Shown: positions 47,323-57,404 of the stretch, piece after piece | Layout of the letters: every line of letters starts with the position of its first letter | Numbering within the stretch: position 1 is the stretch's first letter | Assembly (NCBI RefSeq): GCF_029893085.1 | Contig: NZ_JARXWI010000007.1 | Coordinates: 1 to 64,000 of the forward strand | Direction of reading: 5' to 3' | DNA from: Parabacteroides sp. PFB2-10 | GTDB lineage: Bacteria > Bacteroidota > Bacteroidia > Bacteroidales > Tannerellaceae | DNA: 64,000 bases | Notes under the pieces: model-generated | Databases searched by the model: none | What the model was told of the DNA's origin: nothing | The model's input: the letters and a program-made list of their open reading frames with translations, nothing else | Made by a program: the position numbers and the translations under genes

Positions 47323-49176
47323 ATGGCAGAACTAAAAGAGAAACTTTTCTCGGAATTCGCTCCTGTTTCTACGGAAGAATGGATGGCGAAGATCACGGCC
47401 GACCTGAAAGGAGCGCCGTTTGAGAAAAAGCTTGTTTGGAAAACAAGCGAAGGATTCAATGTAAATCCTTTCTATCGTGCGGAAGACATCGAAGGTTTGA
47501 AGACGGCGACGTCGCTTCCCGGTGAATTTCCTTACGTTCGCGGAACAAAAACGGACAACGACTGGAAGGTACGCCAAAACATTGATGTAACTGATTTTAA
47601 AGCAGCCAATGCGAAAGCGTTGGATGTATTGAACAAAGGGATAACCTCTTTGGGATTCCATTTCTGTGGTGACGATGTGACGGCAGAAAACATCGCTACA
47701 CTGTTGGAAGGTATTTGTCCCGAGTGTGTAGAGCTTAACTTCAAAACTTGTAACAACAAAGCCGCTACGTTGGTCGGTCTGTTGGCTGACTATCTGCAAG
47801 CGAAAGGTGTTGACCTGGAAAAATGCGAAGGTTCGGTGTCTTACAATCCGTTCAAAAAACCGTTGGTAAAAGGTGTTGCCTTCGACGGTTGGGTAGAACA
47901 GGCAACGGCAGTTCTGACCGCTGGCAAAGCGCTTCCGGCATTCCACGTATTGGCGGTTGATGCCTGCACGTTGAACGACGCTGGTTCTTATATCTCTCAG
48001 GAGTTGGGTTATGCCCTGGCTTGGGGTAATGAAATCATCGCCAAACTGACTGAGGCTGGTTTCTCTGTTGACGAAGTAGCGAAGAAGATTAAATTCAACT
48101 TCGGAACGACTGCCAACTATTTCATGGAAATTGCGAAGTTCCGCGCAGCCCGTTGGTTGTGGGCGGAGATTGTAGCAGCCTACCAGCCGGCCTGTGACTG
48201 TGCCAGCAAAATGGTAGCTCATGCTCAATCATCGAACTGGAACATGACCGTTTACGACGCGCATGTAAACCTGCTTCGCACACAAACCGAAGCTATGTCG
48301 GCTGCTATTGCCGGGGTGGATTCTATCACGGTGGCTCCGTTTGACCAAACATACCAGGATTCGGATGATTTCTCAGAACGCATCGCGCGCAATCAACAGT
48401 TACTGTTGAAAGAAGAGTGTCACTTCGACAAGGTGGTTGACCCTTCTGCCGGTTCTTATTACTTAGAGGTTTTGACCGGTTCGATTGCCGACGAGGCATG
48501 GAAGCTCTTCTTAGAAGTGGAAGACAAAGGCGGATTCTACGCGGCTGTAAAAGCCGGTGAGGTGCAGAAAGCGGTTAACGCTTCTTCCGTAGCCCGTCGC
48601 AAAGCGGTTGCTACCCGTCGTGAGATCCTGTTGGGAAGCAACCAATATCCTAACTTCACAGAGGTGGCTGCCGGAAAGATCAAAAACGAAGACGATTGCA
48701 ACTGCGGATGCGGTGCGAACGCAACGATCGAGAAGCTCGACTTCTCACGTGGTGCTTCTGAATTTGAAGCCCTTCGTCTGGCAACAGAAAAGAGTGGCAA
48801 GACGCCGAAAGTATTTATGCTGACGATCGGTAACCTGGCGATGCGCCTGGCTCGTTCGCAGTTCTCCGGTAACTTCTTTGGTTGTGCCGGTTACAAACTG
48901 ATCGACAACCTCGGTTTCGAAACCGTAGAGGCTGGTGTGGATGCTGCCCTGAAAGCCGGTGCTGACATTGTCGTGCTTTGCTCAAGCGATGACGAATATA
49001 CGGAATATGCTCCTGCTGCTTACAAACTATTGGCCGGAAAGGCTGAGTTTGTTGTAGCCGGTGCCCCTGCCTGTATGGACGACCTGAAAGCTCAGGGTAT
49101 TACTGAATTTATCAATGTAAAGAGCAACGTGCTTGAAACATTGAAGGCGTTTAACTCCAAGTTAGGAATTGCTTAA
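47323..49176 (+). CDS. mutA: Methylmalonyl-CoA mutase, small subunit
   Basis: This 617-residue beta subunit pairs with MutB. It has the mutase barrel (FRAARWLWAEIVAAYQPACDCASKMVAHAQSSNWNMTVYDAHVNLLRTQTEAMSAAIAG) and a degenerate B12-fold domain at the C-terminus lacking the DxHxxG cobalamin motif, as expected for the noncatalytic subunit. A cysteine cluster, C459-N-C461-G-C463, sits in a short insert between the two domains. The complex interconverts succinyl-CoA and methylmalonyl-CoA on the succinate-propionate route. It is followed 10 bases later by mutB. Confidence 0.94.
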   Translation: MAELKEKLFSEFAPVSTEEWMAKITADLKGAPFEKKLVWKTSEGFNVNPFYRAEDIEGLKTATSLPGEFPYVRGTKTDNDWKVRQNIDVTDFKAANAKALDVLNKGITSLGFHFCGDDVTAENIATLLEGICPECVELNFKTCNNKAATLVGLLADYLQAKGVDLEKCEGSVSYNPFKKPLVKGVAFDGWVEQATAVLTAGKALPAFHVLAVDACTLNDAGSYISQELGYALAWGNEIIAKLTEAGFSVDEVAKKIKFNFGTTANYFMEIAKFRAARWLWAEIVAAYQPACDCASKMVAHAQSSNWNMTVYDAHVNLLRTQTEAMSAAIAGVDSITVAPFDQTYQDSDDFSERIARNQQLLLKEECHFDKVVDPSAGSYYLEVLTGSIADEAWKLFLEVEDKGGFYAAVKAGEVQKAVNASSVARRKAVATRREILLGSNQYPNFTEVAAGKIKNEDDCNCGCGANATIEKLDFSRGASEFEALRLATEKSGKTPKVFMLTIGNLAMRLARSQFSGNFFGCAGYKLIDNLGFETVEAGVDAALKAGADIVVLCSSDDEYTEYAPAAYKLLAGKAEFVVAGAPACMDDLKAQGITEFINVKSNVLETLKAFNSKLGIA

Positions 49177-49186
49177 GTAAAGAAAC

Positions 49187-51334
49187 ATGAGACCGAATTT
49201 TAAGAATATAGATATTAAGAATGCCGGATTTGCAGCGACGAATGCTGCGGAATGGGCAAAAGAGAATGGAATCTCGGCAGATTGGAAAACACCTGAGCAT
49301 ATCGAGGTGAAATCTGTTTATACAAAAGAAGACCTGGAGGGTATGGAGCATCTGAATTATGCGTCCGGTTTGCCTCCTTTCCTGCGTGGACCGTATAGCG
49401 GTATGTACGCGATGCGCCCCTGGACGATCCGTCAGTATGCCGGTTTCTCCACCGCAGAAGAGTCAAACGCCTTCTATCGTCGTAACCTGGCTTCCGGACA
49501 GAAAGGTCTGTCGGTAGCGTTCGACCTGGCAACCCACCGCGGATACGATGCCGACCACGAACGTGTGGTAGGTGACGTAGGTAAAGCAGGGGTTTCTATC
49601 TGTTCACTGGAAGATATGAAAGTATTGTTCGATGGTATCCCTTTGAACCAGATGTCTGTTTCGATGACCATGAACGGTGCCGTTCTTCCCGTATTGGCAT
49701 TCTATATCAATGCCGGACTGGAACAGGGCGCTAAGTTGGAAGAGATGGCCGGAACGATCCAGAATGATATCCTGAAAGAATTTATGGTGCGTAACACCTA
49801 TATCTACCCACCCGAATTCTCTATGAAGATCATCGCTGATATCTTTGAATATACTTCACAGAAGATGCCGAAGTTCAACTCGATCTCTATCTCCGGTTAC
49901 CACATGCAGGAAGCCGGTGCGACAGCCGATATCGAGATGGCTTATACGCTTTGCGACGGGATGGAATACCTGCGTGCCGGTATCAATGCCGGTATCGATG
50001 TGGATGCATTCGCTCCGCGCTTGTCGTTCTTCTGGGCGATCGGTATGAACCACTTTATGGAAATCGCCAAGATGCGTGCTGCTCGTATGTTGTGGGCGAA
50101 GATCGTGAAGAGCTTTGGTGCGAAGAATCCGAAATCACTGGCATTGCGTACGCACTGTCAGACTTCCGGATGGTCGCTGACTGAGCAGGATCCGTTCAAC
50201 AACGTAGGACGTACCTGTATCGAAGCCATGGCAGCAGCCTTGGGTCATACCCAGTCGTTGCACACCAACGCACTCGACGAAGCCATCGCTTTGCCGACTG
50301 ACTTCTCTGCACGTATCGCACGTAATACGCAGATCTATATCCAGGAAGAGACCCAGATCTGTAAAGAGATCGACCCATGGGCCGGTTCCTATTATGTGGA
50401 AACGCTGACCAACGAGTTGGTTCACAAAGGCTGGGCATTGATACAGGAGATCGAAAGCATGGGTGGTATGGCGAAAGCTATCGAAACGGGTCTGCCAAAG
50501 ATGCGTATCGAAGAGGCGGCTGCCCGCACACAGGCACGTATCGACTCGCAGACACAGACCATCGTGGGTATCAACAAATATCGTTTGGAAAAAGAAGATC
50601 CGATCGATATCCTGGAGATCGACAACACGGCGGTGCGCGAACAGCAGATCGAGCGTCTGAACACCTTGCGTGGCAAGCGCGACGAAGCAGCGGTAAAAGA
50701 GGCTTTGGCCGCTATTACCGAATGTGCCCGTACTGGTAAAGGAAACCTGTTGGAACTGGCAGTGAAAGCGGCTGGTCTGCGTGCTTCCTTAGGAGAGATT
50801 TCAGATGCCTGCGAAGAGGTGTCAGGACGTTATAAAGCAATTATTAGAACTATATCAGGCGTGTATTCATCAGAATCAGGAAAAGACGCGGACTTCCGCA
50901 AAGCAACTGAATTGGCTGAGAAGTTTGCCAAGAAAGAGGGTCGTCAGCCACGTATCATGATCGCGAAAATGGGTCAGGACGGACACGACCGCGGGGCAAA
51001 AGTAGTAGCTACCGGCTATGCCGACTGTGGCTTCGACGTAGACATGGGTCCGTTGTTCCAAACACCGGCCGAAGCAGCCCGTCAGGCTGTTGAGAACGAT
51101 GTGCATGTAATGGGTGTCTCTTCGTTGGCTGCCGGTCATAAGACATTGGTTCCGCAGGTGATCGAAGAACTGAAAAAGCTGGGACGTCCGGATATCATTG
51201 TGATTGCCGGTGGGGTAATTCCTGCCCAGGACTACGACTTCCTTTACAAAGCAGGTGTGGCCGCGATCTTTGGTCCGGGTACCTCTGTGGCGAAGGCTGC
51301 CGTGCAGATATTAGAAATCCTTTTGGCTGAATAA
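49187..51334 (+). CDS. mutB: Methylmalonyl-CoA mutase, large (catalytic) subunit
   Basis: This 715-residue catalytic subunit has the barrel with substrate residues in [37 protein letters not shown] and [19 protein letters not shown], and the C-terminal B12 domain with the D-x-H-x-x-G motif in [11 protein letters not shown] (about residues 599-604), whose histidine ligates cobalt. It requires adenosylcobalamin and the MeaB chaperone encoded at 22700. The stop is followed by the terminator at 51350. Confidence 0.96.
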   Translation: MRPNFKNIDIKNAGFAATNAAEWAKENGISADWKTPEHIEVKSVYTKEDLEGMEHLNYASGLPPFLRGPYSGMYAMRPWTIRQYAGFSTAEESNAFYRRNLASGQKGLSVAFDLATHRGYDADHERVVGDVGKAGVSICSLEDMKVLFDGIPLNQMSVSMTMNGAVLPVLAFYINAGLEQGAKLEEMAGTIQNDILKEFMVRNTYIYPPEFSMKIIADIFEYTSQKMPKFNSISISGYHMQEAGATADIEMAYTLCDGMEYLRAGINAGIDVDAFAPRLSFFWAIGMNHFMEIAKMRAARMLWAKIVKSFGAKNPKSLALRTHCQTSGWSLTEQDPFNNVGRTCIEAMAAALGHTQSLHTNALDEAIALPTDFSARIARNTQIYIQEETQICKEIDPWAGSYYVETLTNELVHKGWALIQEIESMGGMAKAIETGLPKMRIEEAAARTQARIDSQTQTIVGINKYRLEKEDPIDILEIDNTAVREQQIERLNTLRGKRDEAAVKEALAAITECARTGKGNLLELAVKAAGLRASLGEISDACEEVSGRYKAIIRTISGVYSSESGKDADFRKATELAEKFAKKEGRQPRIMIAKMGQDGHDRGAKVVATGYADCGFDVDMGPLFQTPAEAARQAVENDVHVMGVSSLAAGHKTLVPQVIEELKKLGRPDIIVIAGGVIPAQDYDFLYKAGVAAIFGPGTSVAKAAVQILEILLAE

Positions 51335-51349
51335 GCCAATGGAATATAA

Positions 51350-51390
51350 TTGAAAGCGGATTCGTATGAGAGTCCGCTTTCAATCTTTTT
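51350..51390 (+). terminator. Intrinsic terminator after mutB
   Basis: A perfect 11-bp stem (TTGAAAGCGGA at 51350-51360 with 51373-51383) and a 12-base loop are followed by TCTTTTTAT, 16 bases after the stop. Confidence 0.88.
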
Positions 51391-51457
51391 ATGCCTAAGC
51401 GTCTGTCTGAAGAGGGGGCAGCACTGTTAACCATGAGAATAATACGCTATAATATAT

Positions 51458-52645
51458 ATGTACCATAGTTTTTTTTTATTACTACCTTGTTTTACCTGTT
51501 TTTTCTGGTGTATCACCTTCCTGTTCATGTGGAAGACAAGCTTTCGGTCGCGTAAGATATGGATAGGGACTTCCTTTGTCATGGGGATAAGTACCTTTAT
51601 TTGGGGATATTTTTTTGAGGGAGTTCAGAATTATGCTTTGTTTTACAAGTTAGAGGTGCTGGAGGCCTTCACGACCTTATTGCTTTTACCTTTACTCTAT
51701 TTTGCCTTTAAATCGTTGACGAGTGAGCAACCATTCAACTGGAAAGATTATTTGTGGTTCTTGCCGGCACCTTTGATTACTGTGAGTCTGATAGTTATAT
51801 ATACCTACATGGGAGAGGAGCAGGCTGTTGCTTATATTACGGAGATTGTGGAGAACAGAGGGACTCTAAACGAGTTGGCAGACCCGATCTTCGTGATTCA
51901 TCACATGGTGAGCGTCTATCTGTATAAGGTGTTGGTCTTTGCACAAATTATTATCCTGTTGGTCTATGCGACGCTTCGCCTTGTGCGCTATCGGCACAGG
52001 CTGGCTGATTTCTTCTCTACCCTGGAGAATAAGTCGATGGAGCATCAATATGCTTTGTTGGTAGGACTCTATCTCATCTTGTTTTTGTCGTTATTGACTT
52101 ACCGGGGACGCTTTTATTATGGCGGAAATGTTTTGTTTGCCCAGATTAGTATGTTGGTGTGGGCGGTGATTCTCTACTTTATGGGATATCACCTGAGCCG
52201 TATGGATTATACAGCGGATAACTTGGCCTCGGATCTGGTACAGGCAGACCGGGAGGCGAATGAGGCAGGTTACGGAGAGTTGACCGATACGAATGAGCAG
52301 AATAATGTATTAAAAACCCTTTTACCTTTGTTTAATCAGATCATTGATGAAGAGCAGGTCTTTTTGCAGAACAATCTCCGGTTGGATGATGTCGCGCGTG
52401 TGATGCGTACGAACCGTACCTATATTTCACGCCTGATCAATGAGGAGTTTCAATGCAATTTCTCTGACTTTATTAATATGAAAAGGATCGAATATGCGCA
52501 GGAATTCATGCGAATGAATCCGGATATGACCCAGGAACAGGTTGCTGCCCAATCGGGCTTTTCGCATCCCTCTTCTTTCAGTCGTACCTTCAAACGGCTA
52601 ACAGGAACCACCTTCCGGGAGTGGCAACGGAAGAATCTGCGTTGA
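51458..52645 (+). CDS. Membrane-anchored AraC-family regulator
   Basis: This 395-residue protein has about seven hydrophobic helices (residues ~4-245) and a C-terminal AraC domain: LRLDDVARVMRTNRTYISRLINEEF and AAQSGFSHPSSFSRTFKRLTGTTFREWQ form the two helix-turn-helices. It has the same architecture as the protein at 21472 but differs throughout the membrane part. The signal and targets are unknown. It ends 13 bases before the convergent CARF nuclease gene's stop. Confidence 0.85.
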   Translation: MYHSFFLLLPCFTCFFWCITFLFMWKTSFRSRKIWIGTSFVMGISTFIWGYFFEGVQNYALFYKLEVLEAFTTLLLLPLLYFAFKSLTSEQPFNWKDYLWFLPAPLITVSLIVIYTYMGEEQAVAYITEIVENRGTLNELADPIFVIHHMVSVYLYKVLVFAQIIILLVYATLRLVRYRHRLADFFSTLENKSMEHQYALLVGLYLILFLSLLTYRGRFYYGGNVLFAQISMLVWAVILYFMGYHLSRMDYTADNLASDLVQADREANEAGYGELTDTNEQNNVLKTLLPLFNQIIDEEQVFLQNNLRLDDVARVMRTNRTYISRLINEEFQCNFSDFINMKRIEYAQEFMRMNPDMTQEQVAAQSGFSHPSSFSRTFKRLTGTTFREWQRKNLR

Positions 52646-52658
52646 ACGACTGTTGATT

Positions 52659-53780
52659 TTACAACTGCAACTCCTGTGTCAGGTGATCCAACCAATTGGG
52701 CAGATCATAGAGGTGGCTGATCCGGTCTTCAAAATAGGGCGGGGCGAATACGTTTATCTGCAGATCCCTGCACTTTTCCAAGAGATAGGTCTCTACCGGA
52801 TAGTAGCTGGCCAGGACGGCTCGTGAGATGTCTCCCCCGTAGGTTTCCCTGACTCCGTCGATTTTGTAGATATCGTTCTGGGTGACTTGTCCCGATTTAC
52901 ACTCTATGAAGATCAGCTTCTGCTTATTGTTAACCAACACATCCACTTCGTTTTTCGATTGGGTATTCTCTGAGTCGGTCTGGAAAAGCACATTCTGCCA
53001 GGCTTCCGGCGGATTCTTTTTCTGTTCTGTCCAGATGCGTACCTGATGGGCCACCAGTGTTTCCCACCAACTGGCTTTGAAATAGAGATATAAGGCGTTC
53101 GGATTAGACGCGCGAAGGAGTATCTGCCCCCGCTGAGTGAAGAGCAAGGTTCCGTTTTTGATCTTAAAGCGCAATTCGTTTGTCAGCAATTTGGATGGCG
53201 GCAAACGGGAAATCTGCCGGTGACAGATCACACCGAAGAATTTCATGATACGCGCATGCTCCTGCGGGTAGTTCTCGATAAAGCGTTTGATCTGTTTGGA
53301 GGTTTGTATATTCTCTTCCCGGAGGTCTTTGATATCATGAAACTGGGAGAGTATGTTTCCGCTTAATTTAATAATCTCTTCATTATCGAGCATGCTTCGC
53401 ATCGGAAGGATCTCGAAGGTGTCTAACCAAACCAATTCGCCAAGCTGTGTCAGATAGAAGGCTCTGCTTTTCATCTCACGGGCGATGTCGAACGCCGCCA
53501 GCGCCATGGGTTTGGTACCTTCGGAGAGATGATAAAGGAATTCCCCTTCATACTCCTGATGGATCACCCGGCACACCTCTTGCACCCGGTTCCCGTCATA
53601 CGGATCTGTCTGGTAAGCGCATTTTCGGATATGCGCCGGCAAGAGAGGAAACATGGTGTCGGCAATGCCACGTGTTGCCTCCGTGTAGAGGAGGTGAATA
53701 TAATCGGGACGGAACTCTTTGATCCCGTGATAAACAGAGGTGATATCTTTCCCTAAAAGGATGATCTGATGCTTTGTCAT
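52659..53780 (-). CDS. Stand-alone CARF nuclease resembling Card1/Can2 (DUF1887)
   Basis: This 373-residue protein has the length and plan of the Card1/Can2 CRISPR ancillary nucleases. Residues 1-125 form a CARF-like Rossmann domain: a first strand QIILLGKDITSVYHGI, and the ligand-loop motif SEGTKPMALAAFDIA at 86-100. A linker with a possible winged helix (~150-215) follows. Residues ~235-350 are a PD-(D/E)XK nuclease with E240, D280 (NEVDVL), and E293-C-K295 (FIECKSG). Card1/Can2 are activated by cyclic tetra-adenylate made by type III CRISPR complexes and then cut RNA or single-stranded DNA. No cas gene or CRISPR array is present in this 64-kb window, so it is either triggered by a distant system or acts alone. 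Confidence 0.85.
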   Translation of the reverse strand: MTKHQIILLGKDITSVYHGIKEFRPDYIHLLYTEATRGIADTMFPLLPAHIRKCAYQTDPYDGNRVQEVCRVIHQEYEGEFLYHLSEGTKPMALAAFDIAREMKSRAFYLTQLGELVWLDTFEILPMRSMLDNEEIIKLSGNILSQFHDIKDLREENIQTSKQIKRFIENYPQEHARIMKFFGVICHRQISRLPPSKLLTNELRFKIKNGTLLFTQRGQILLRASNPNALYLYFKASWWETLVAHQVRIWTEQKKNPPEAWQNVLFQTDSENTQSKNEVDVLVNNKQKLIFIECKSGQVTQNDIYKIDGVRETYGGDISRAVLASYYPVETYLLEKCRDLQINVFAPPYFEDRISHLYDLPNWLDHLTQELQL

Positions 53781-53900
53781 TGTCGGAGTGCTATGGATTT
53801 ATCTGCAAATATATTCTTTATGCGTAAACACTCTTCCTTCTTTGTTTGTTTTATAACCGTAAAAGGTCTTATTTTGCATTAAACAAAAATATAAAGCTAT

Positions 53901-54509
53901 ATGAAAAAGATATTTAGTTTGTTGGCTGTCCTGTTTGTGGCCTCGTACGCTTTTACGGCAAACGCGCAGTTGCGCTTTGGCTTGAAGGGAGGGGTTAATA
54001 TATCTACCGTGCATTTTAGCGATGTGCGGGAGAATTGGAATCCGAATAATGTAACGGGTTTTCATATCGGGCCGATGCTGGAAGCAACCGTTCCGGTGTT
54101 AGGATTGGGATTCGACGTAGCCTTGCTTTATACGCAGAAAGGCATGGAACCTCAGGGGGTAGAGATAGGCGATGTCAAGATAGGTGATGACGCGATTAAA
54201 ATCGATTATATTGATGTTCCGATCCACTTGCGCTGGAAGCTGGATCTGCCTTTAGTGAAACCCTATCTGGCTACCGGACCCTATTTTGGATTCCGCTTGT
54301 CGAAGGACAAGGTTTGGAGCGTGTTGGAAGATCAGATCAAAGCGAAAACCTTTGGTGTGGGTTGGGATTTTGGCGCGGGCGTGGAGCTGTTCAACCACCT
54401 GCAGGTAGGTTTTAATTATGGTTTAGGGCTTACGGACAACTACCAGTTAGGCGTTCGCGAAGGCGGTAAGAACCGGGGATGGATGATCTCTGCCGCTATT
54501 ATGTTCTAA
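53901..54509 (+). CDS. PorT-like outer-membrane beta-barrel protein
   Basis: This 202-residue protein has a signal peptide ending ANAQ (residue 22) and an eight-strand-type barrel pattern: LRFGLKGGVNIST, FHIGPMLEATVPVLGLGFDVALLYTQKG, IDYIDVPIHLRWKL, PYLATGPYFGFRL and a C-terminal MISAAIMF. This is the outer-membrane beta-barrel (PorT/OmpW-like) family common in Bacteroidetes. It may be a porin or an assembly factor. It ends in the terminator at 54528. Confidence 0.85.
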   Translation: MKKIFSLLAVLFVASYAFTANAQLRFGLKGGVNISTVHFSDVRENWNPNNVTGFHIGPMLEATVPVLGLGFDVALLYTQKGMEPQGVEIGDVKIGDDAIKIDYIDVPIHLRWKLDLPLVKPYLATGPYFGFRLSKDKVWSVLEDQIKAKTFGVGWDFGAGVELFNHLQVGFNYGLGLTDNYQLGVREGGKNRGWMISAAIMF

Positions 54510-54527
54510 AACAATTCAACATATCAT

Positions 54528-54559
54528 AAAAAAAGCCATTCTTTCGAATGGCTTTTTTT
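54528..54559. terminator. Bidirectional intrinsic terminator
   Basis: A perfect 14-bp stem (54528-54541 with 54546-54559), four-base loop TTTC, with A7 and T7 on the two sides. It ends the PorT-like gene and the convergent prs gene. Confidence 0.93.
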
Positions 54560-54611
54560 ATTTGCTTTTATAGCTGTTTGTATTCCTTTTCGCTATTATT
54601 TGCCTGTCCGA

Positions 54612-55553
54612 TCAGATAACATACAAGGAGCTGATCGATTCGTTGTTGCGTACGCGACGGATCGCTTCGGCAAACATATCGGCTACGGAAAGCACTTTTA
54701 CTTTTGCACAGTCTTTGGCATAAGGGATCGAGTCGGTGAAGATCATCTCTTCCAAAGCTGATTCGCCGACACGCAGGGTGGCTGGGTCAGACATCACCGC
54801 ATGGCTGGCAATCGCACGTACCGAGCGGGCGCCGTTTTCTATCATCAGGTTGGCCGCTTTGGTAATCGTACCGGCCGTATCGACCATATCGTCTACCAGG
54901 ATCACATCCATATCCGTCACGTCACCGATAATGCGCATTTCGGCCACTTCGTTGGCACGCAGGCGCGATTTATGACAGATAACCATCGGCGTGCCGAGGT
55001 ATTTGGAATAGGTGCTGGCGCGTTTTGTTCCACCTACGTCGGGCGTTGCAATACATAACGTCTCCAAAGGATAGGTAGCCTTGATGTATTCTAAGAAAAC
55101 GGTAGAGCCATAGAGGTGATCCACCGGTACATCAAAGAACCCTTGTATCTGGTCTGCGTGCAGATCCATGGTGATCAGGCGATCAATCCCAGCCACGCTG
55201 AGCATATTGGCAATCAACTTGGCGCCGATAGAAACGCGGGGTTTGTCTTTCCTGTCCTGGCGTGCCCATCCGAAATAGGGAATCACCGCAATGATAGATC
55301 GGGCAGAGGCACGTTTGGCCGCGTCGATCATCATCAATAGTTCCATCAGATTGTCGGAGTTCGGGAAGGTCGATTGTACCAGAAACAGGTCACGGCCACG
55401 AATAGATTCTTCGTAAGAAACTGAAAATTCACCGTCTGCAAAGTGTTGAATGTTCATTTGCCCCAGCTTACAGTCAAGACTATTACATATTTTCTCTGCT
55501 AAATAACGGGAGTTGGTGCCTGAAAAGACCAGGTAGGGAGCTTGTGTACTCAT
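54612..55553 (-). CDS. prs: Ribose-phosphate pyrophosphokinase
   Basis: This 313-residue enzyme makes PRPP from ribose 5-phosphate and ATP for nucleotide, histidine and NAD synthesis. Motifs are FADGEFSVSYEESIRGRDLFLVQST, the ATP-binding flexible loop PYFGWARQDRKDKPRVSIGAKLIANM, MDLHADQIQGFFDVPVDHLYG, and the PRPP-binding VILVDDMVDTAGTITKAA. Length is typical. Confidence 0.96.
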   Translation of the reverse strand: MSTQAPYLVFSGTNSRYLAEKICNSLDCKLGQMNIQHFADGEFSVSYEESIRGRDLFLVQSTFPNSDNLMELLMMIDAAKRASARSIIAVIPYFGWARQDRKDKPRVSIGAKLIANMLSVAGIDRLITMDLHADQIQGFFDVPVDHLYGSTVFLEYIKATYPLETLCIATPDVGGTKRASTYSKYLGTPMVICHKSRLRANEVAEMRIIGDVTDMDVILVDDMVDTAGTITKAANLMIENGARSVRAIASHAVMSDPATLRVGESALEEMIFTDSIPYAKDCAKVKVLSVADMFAEAIRRVRNNESISSLYVI

Positions 55554-55630
55554 TGATGCCTAATTTTTCTTTATTTGAATAGATTTGCATTGCGCTGCGA
55601 AATTACAAAAAATAGTAGTTAGTATTAAGT

Positions 55631-55675
55631 GTTTAGAGATTAATTCTTGCCCAAGCATGGAATTAATCTCTAAAC
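55631..55675 (-). terminator. 16-bp perfect hairpin after the GH13 gene
   Basis: Arms 55631-55646 and 55660-55675 are perfect complements (GTTTAGAGATTAATTC) with a 13-base loop, 38 bases after the GH13 stop. Reading the minus strand there is no direct U tract, so it may instead be a leader structure ahead of prs. Confidence 0.55.
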
Positions 55676-55712
55676 GCTCCACAAATCAACGAGTAGGCTC
55701 TTTATGTATAAA

Positions 55713-57404
55713 TTAATAGGTAAATTTCAGGATCCGGCCGGAATAAGGAGGCAATACAACCTGATAGGGCCAGGCGTCGGTCAGTGTGCTGACAGAAGTT
55801 TGGCCGGTAACCAGATCCGTCAGGCGGGCCGCCTTATTGTCTTTTATGCCACATACCTGGAACGCGTTCTCCGGAATCCGCACCTTCACCGTTTGCTCGG
55901 CTTTGTCGAAGTTGGCCACCACCAGGATCACTTCGTTCTCATATTTACGCAAAAAGGCATATTGACGATGCGGATTGAAATAAGGATTCTTCAGGTTGGC
56001 ATACATCAGGTCATGAAACAGGCCATTGGCGATGGCCGGCTCGGACAGAGCGATGTTTAATAACGCTTTATAGTTGTCGCGCAACTCTTTTTGTTCCTCT
56101 GTCAGTTGCCCACCATCCAGTTTTCCGTCGTTGATCCAGTTGCGCACGCTTTCCATGCTCCAATAATCAAAGATGGTCGTTCGCCCGTCGAGTCCGCTGA
56201 ATCCCTCTTCGTCCATGCCGCGTTCACCCAGCTCCTGTCCGTTATAGACCATCACCGGATTGGTGTTCATCAATGAAGAAACCATCATGCCGGGAAATCC
56301 TTTCCGGGCATCGCCGGCGAAAAAGTCCGACGCGATGCGCTGTTCGTCGTGGTTCTCCAAGAAGTTGAGCATGCGGGATTGTATGCCGTCCAACGCCTGC
56401 CAGCAACCGGTGATTTGGCTTGCCGGTGCCTCGCCGGTGATCACCAATCGAAGTGTGTCGTACAGCCCCACTTTGTCATACAGATAATCAAACTGTCCCT
56501 GCTGCAGGTAGGCGTGGTATTCGGCCGGGTTATAGACTTCGGCGATAAACAACACATCGTATTGCGCCTTGACCTTCGGTATGACCCATTGCCAAAACGC
56601 CACAGGAACCATCTCCGCCATATCGCATCGGAAGGCATCGACTCCTTTCGACGCCCAGAACAACAATATATTCAACATCTTTTCCCAGGTGTTCGGCACA
56701 GGATCGAAGTGAGTCGTTCGCCCGTTCAGGTAGTCAATGCCATAGTTTAGTTTCACCGTTTCATACCAGTCATTCCGGCTGGGATTGGGAGAGAAGCAGT
56801 CGTTTCCCGTCACCTTGGCCGGAAATTCACCGTATTCGAAATCTTCCTGCTTCGCGCCAAAATGAAGCTCCAGGGTTTGTCCGGGAATATAGTAGAAGTT
56901 GTTATTGGGCGCAAAGCCTTTTGAGGTATCATCAGTCTGCCCTAAGTCTTCAATAAAAGGCACGCGGGCATCCGAATGGTACTGGCGTGCCACATGGTTG
57001 GGCACAAAATCGATGATCGCTTTCAGGCCGGCCGCATGGGTGCGTTGTAGCAATGCTTCGAACTCCTGCATCCTGCGCGTGACATCATCGGCCAAGGCTG
57101 GAGCGATATCATAATAATCCTTGATCGCATAAGGCGAACCGGCAGTTCCTTTGACCACCGCATTATGGTCTTTGGGTATGCCATAGGCCGTGAAATCCGA
57201 TTTGGTCGCATGCTCAATCACGCCGGTGTACCAAATATGTGTCATCCCCAACGCCTTGATTTCCCCTAATACTTTTTCGGAGTATGCGGAGAGTTTCCCT
57301 ACGCCGTTTTCCTCGATACTTCCATACCGGATGTCAGACTTTTGCAAATTCCCGAAAAGGCGGGGAAGCGTTTGGTATATAATGATTTTATTTGTTGCTT
57401 TCAT
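55713..57404 (-). CDS. Cytoplasmic GH13 alpha-amylase-family enzyme
   Basis: This 563-residue protein lacks a signal peptide and has the GH13 barrel: region I DFVPNH at 132-137, region II GVDAFRCD with nucleophile D261, region III FIAEV with acid E289, and region IV FLENHDEQR with H352 and D353. A C-terminal beta domain (residues ~485-563) follows. Cytoplasmic GH13 enzymes trim glycogen or imported maltodextrin; the exact bond is not deducible. Its 5' end overlaps the patatin gene by 17 bp, so both are probably one transcript, with patatin first. Confidence 0.88.
   Translation of the reverse strand: MKATNKIIIYQTLPRLFGNLQKSDIRYGSIEENGVGKLSAYSEKVLGEIKALGMTHIWYTGVIEHATKSDFTAYGIPKDHNAVVKGTAGSPYAIKDYYDIAPALADDVTRRMQEFEALLQRTHAAGLKAIIDFVPNHVARQYHSDARVPFIEDLGQTDDTSKGFAPNNNFYYIPGQTLELHFGAKQEDFEYGEFPAKVTGNDCFSPNPSRNDWYETVKLNYGIDYLNGRTTHFDPVPNTWEKMLNILLFWASKGVDAFRCDMAEMVPVAFWQWVIPKVKAQYDVLFIAEVYNPAEYHAYLQQGQFDYLYDKVGLYDTLRLVITGEAPASQITGCWQALDGIQSRMLNFLENHDEQRIASDFFAGDARKGFPGMMVSSLMNTNPVMVYNGQELGERGMDEEGFSGLDGRTTIFDYWSMESVRNWINDGKLDGGQLTEEQKELRDNYKALLNIALSEPAIANGLFHDLMYANLKNPYFNPHRQYAFLRKYENEVILVVANFDKAEQTVKVRIPENAFQVCGIKDNKAARLTDLVTGQTSVSTLTDAWPYQVVLPPYSGRILKFTY

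Noticed and set aside
47332-48228. Open frame of ~298 codons on the minus strand inside mutA
   Set aside because: It is fully antisense to a well-supported mutA gene, and its product is rich in Arg, Phe, Gln and Cys with no recognisable domain; it arises from codon bias.
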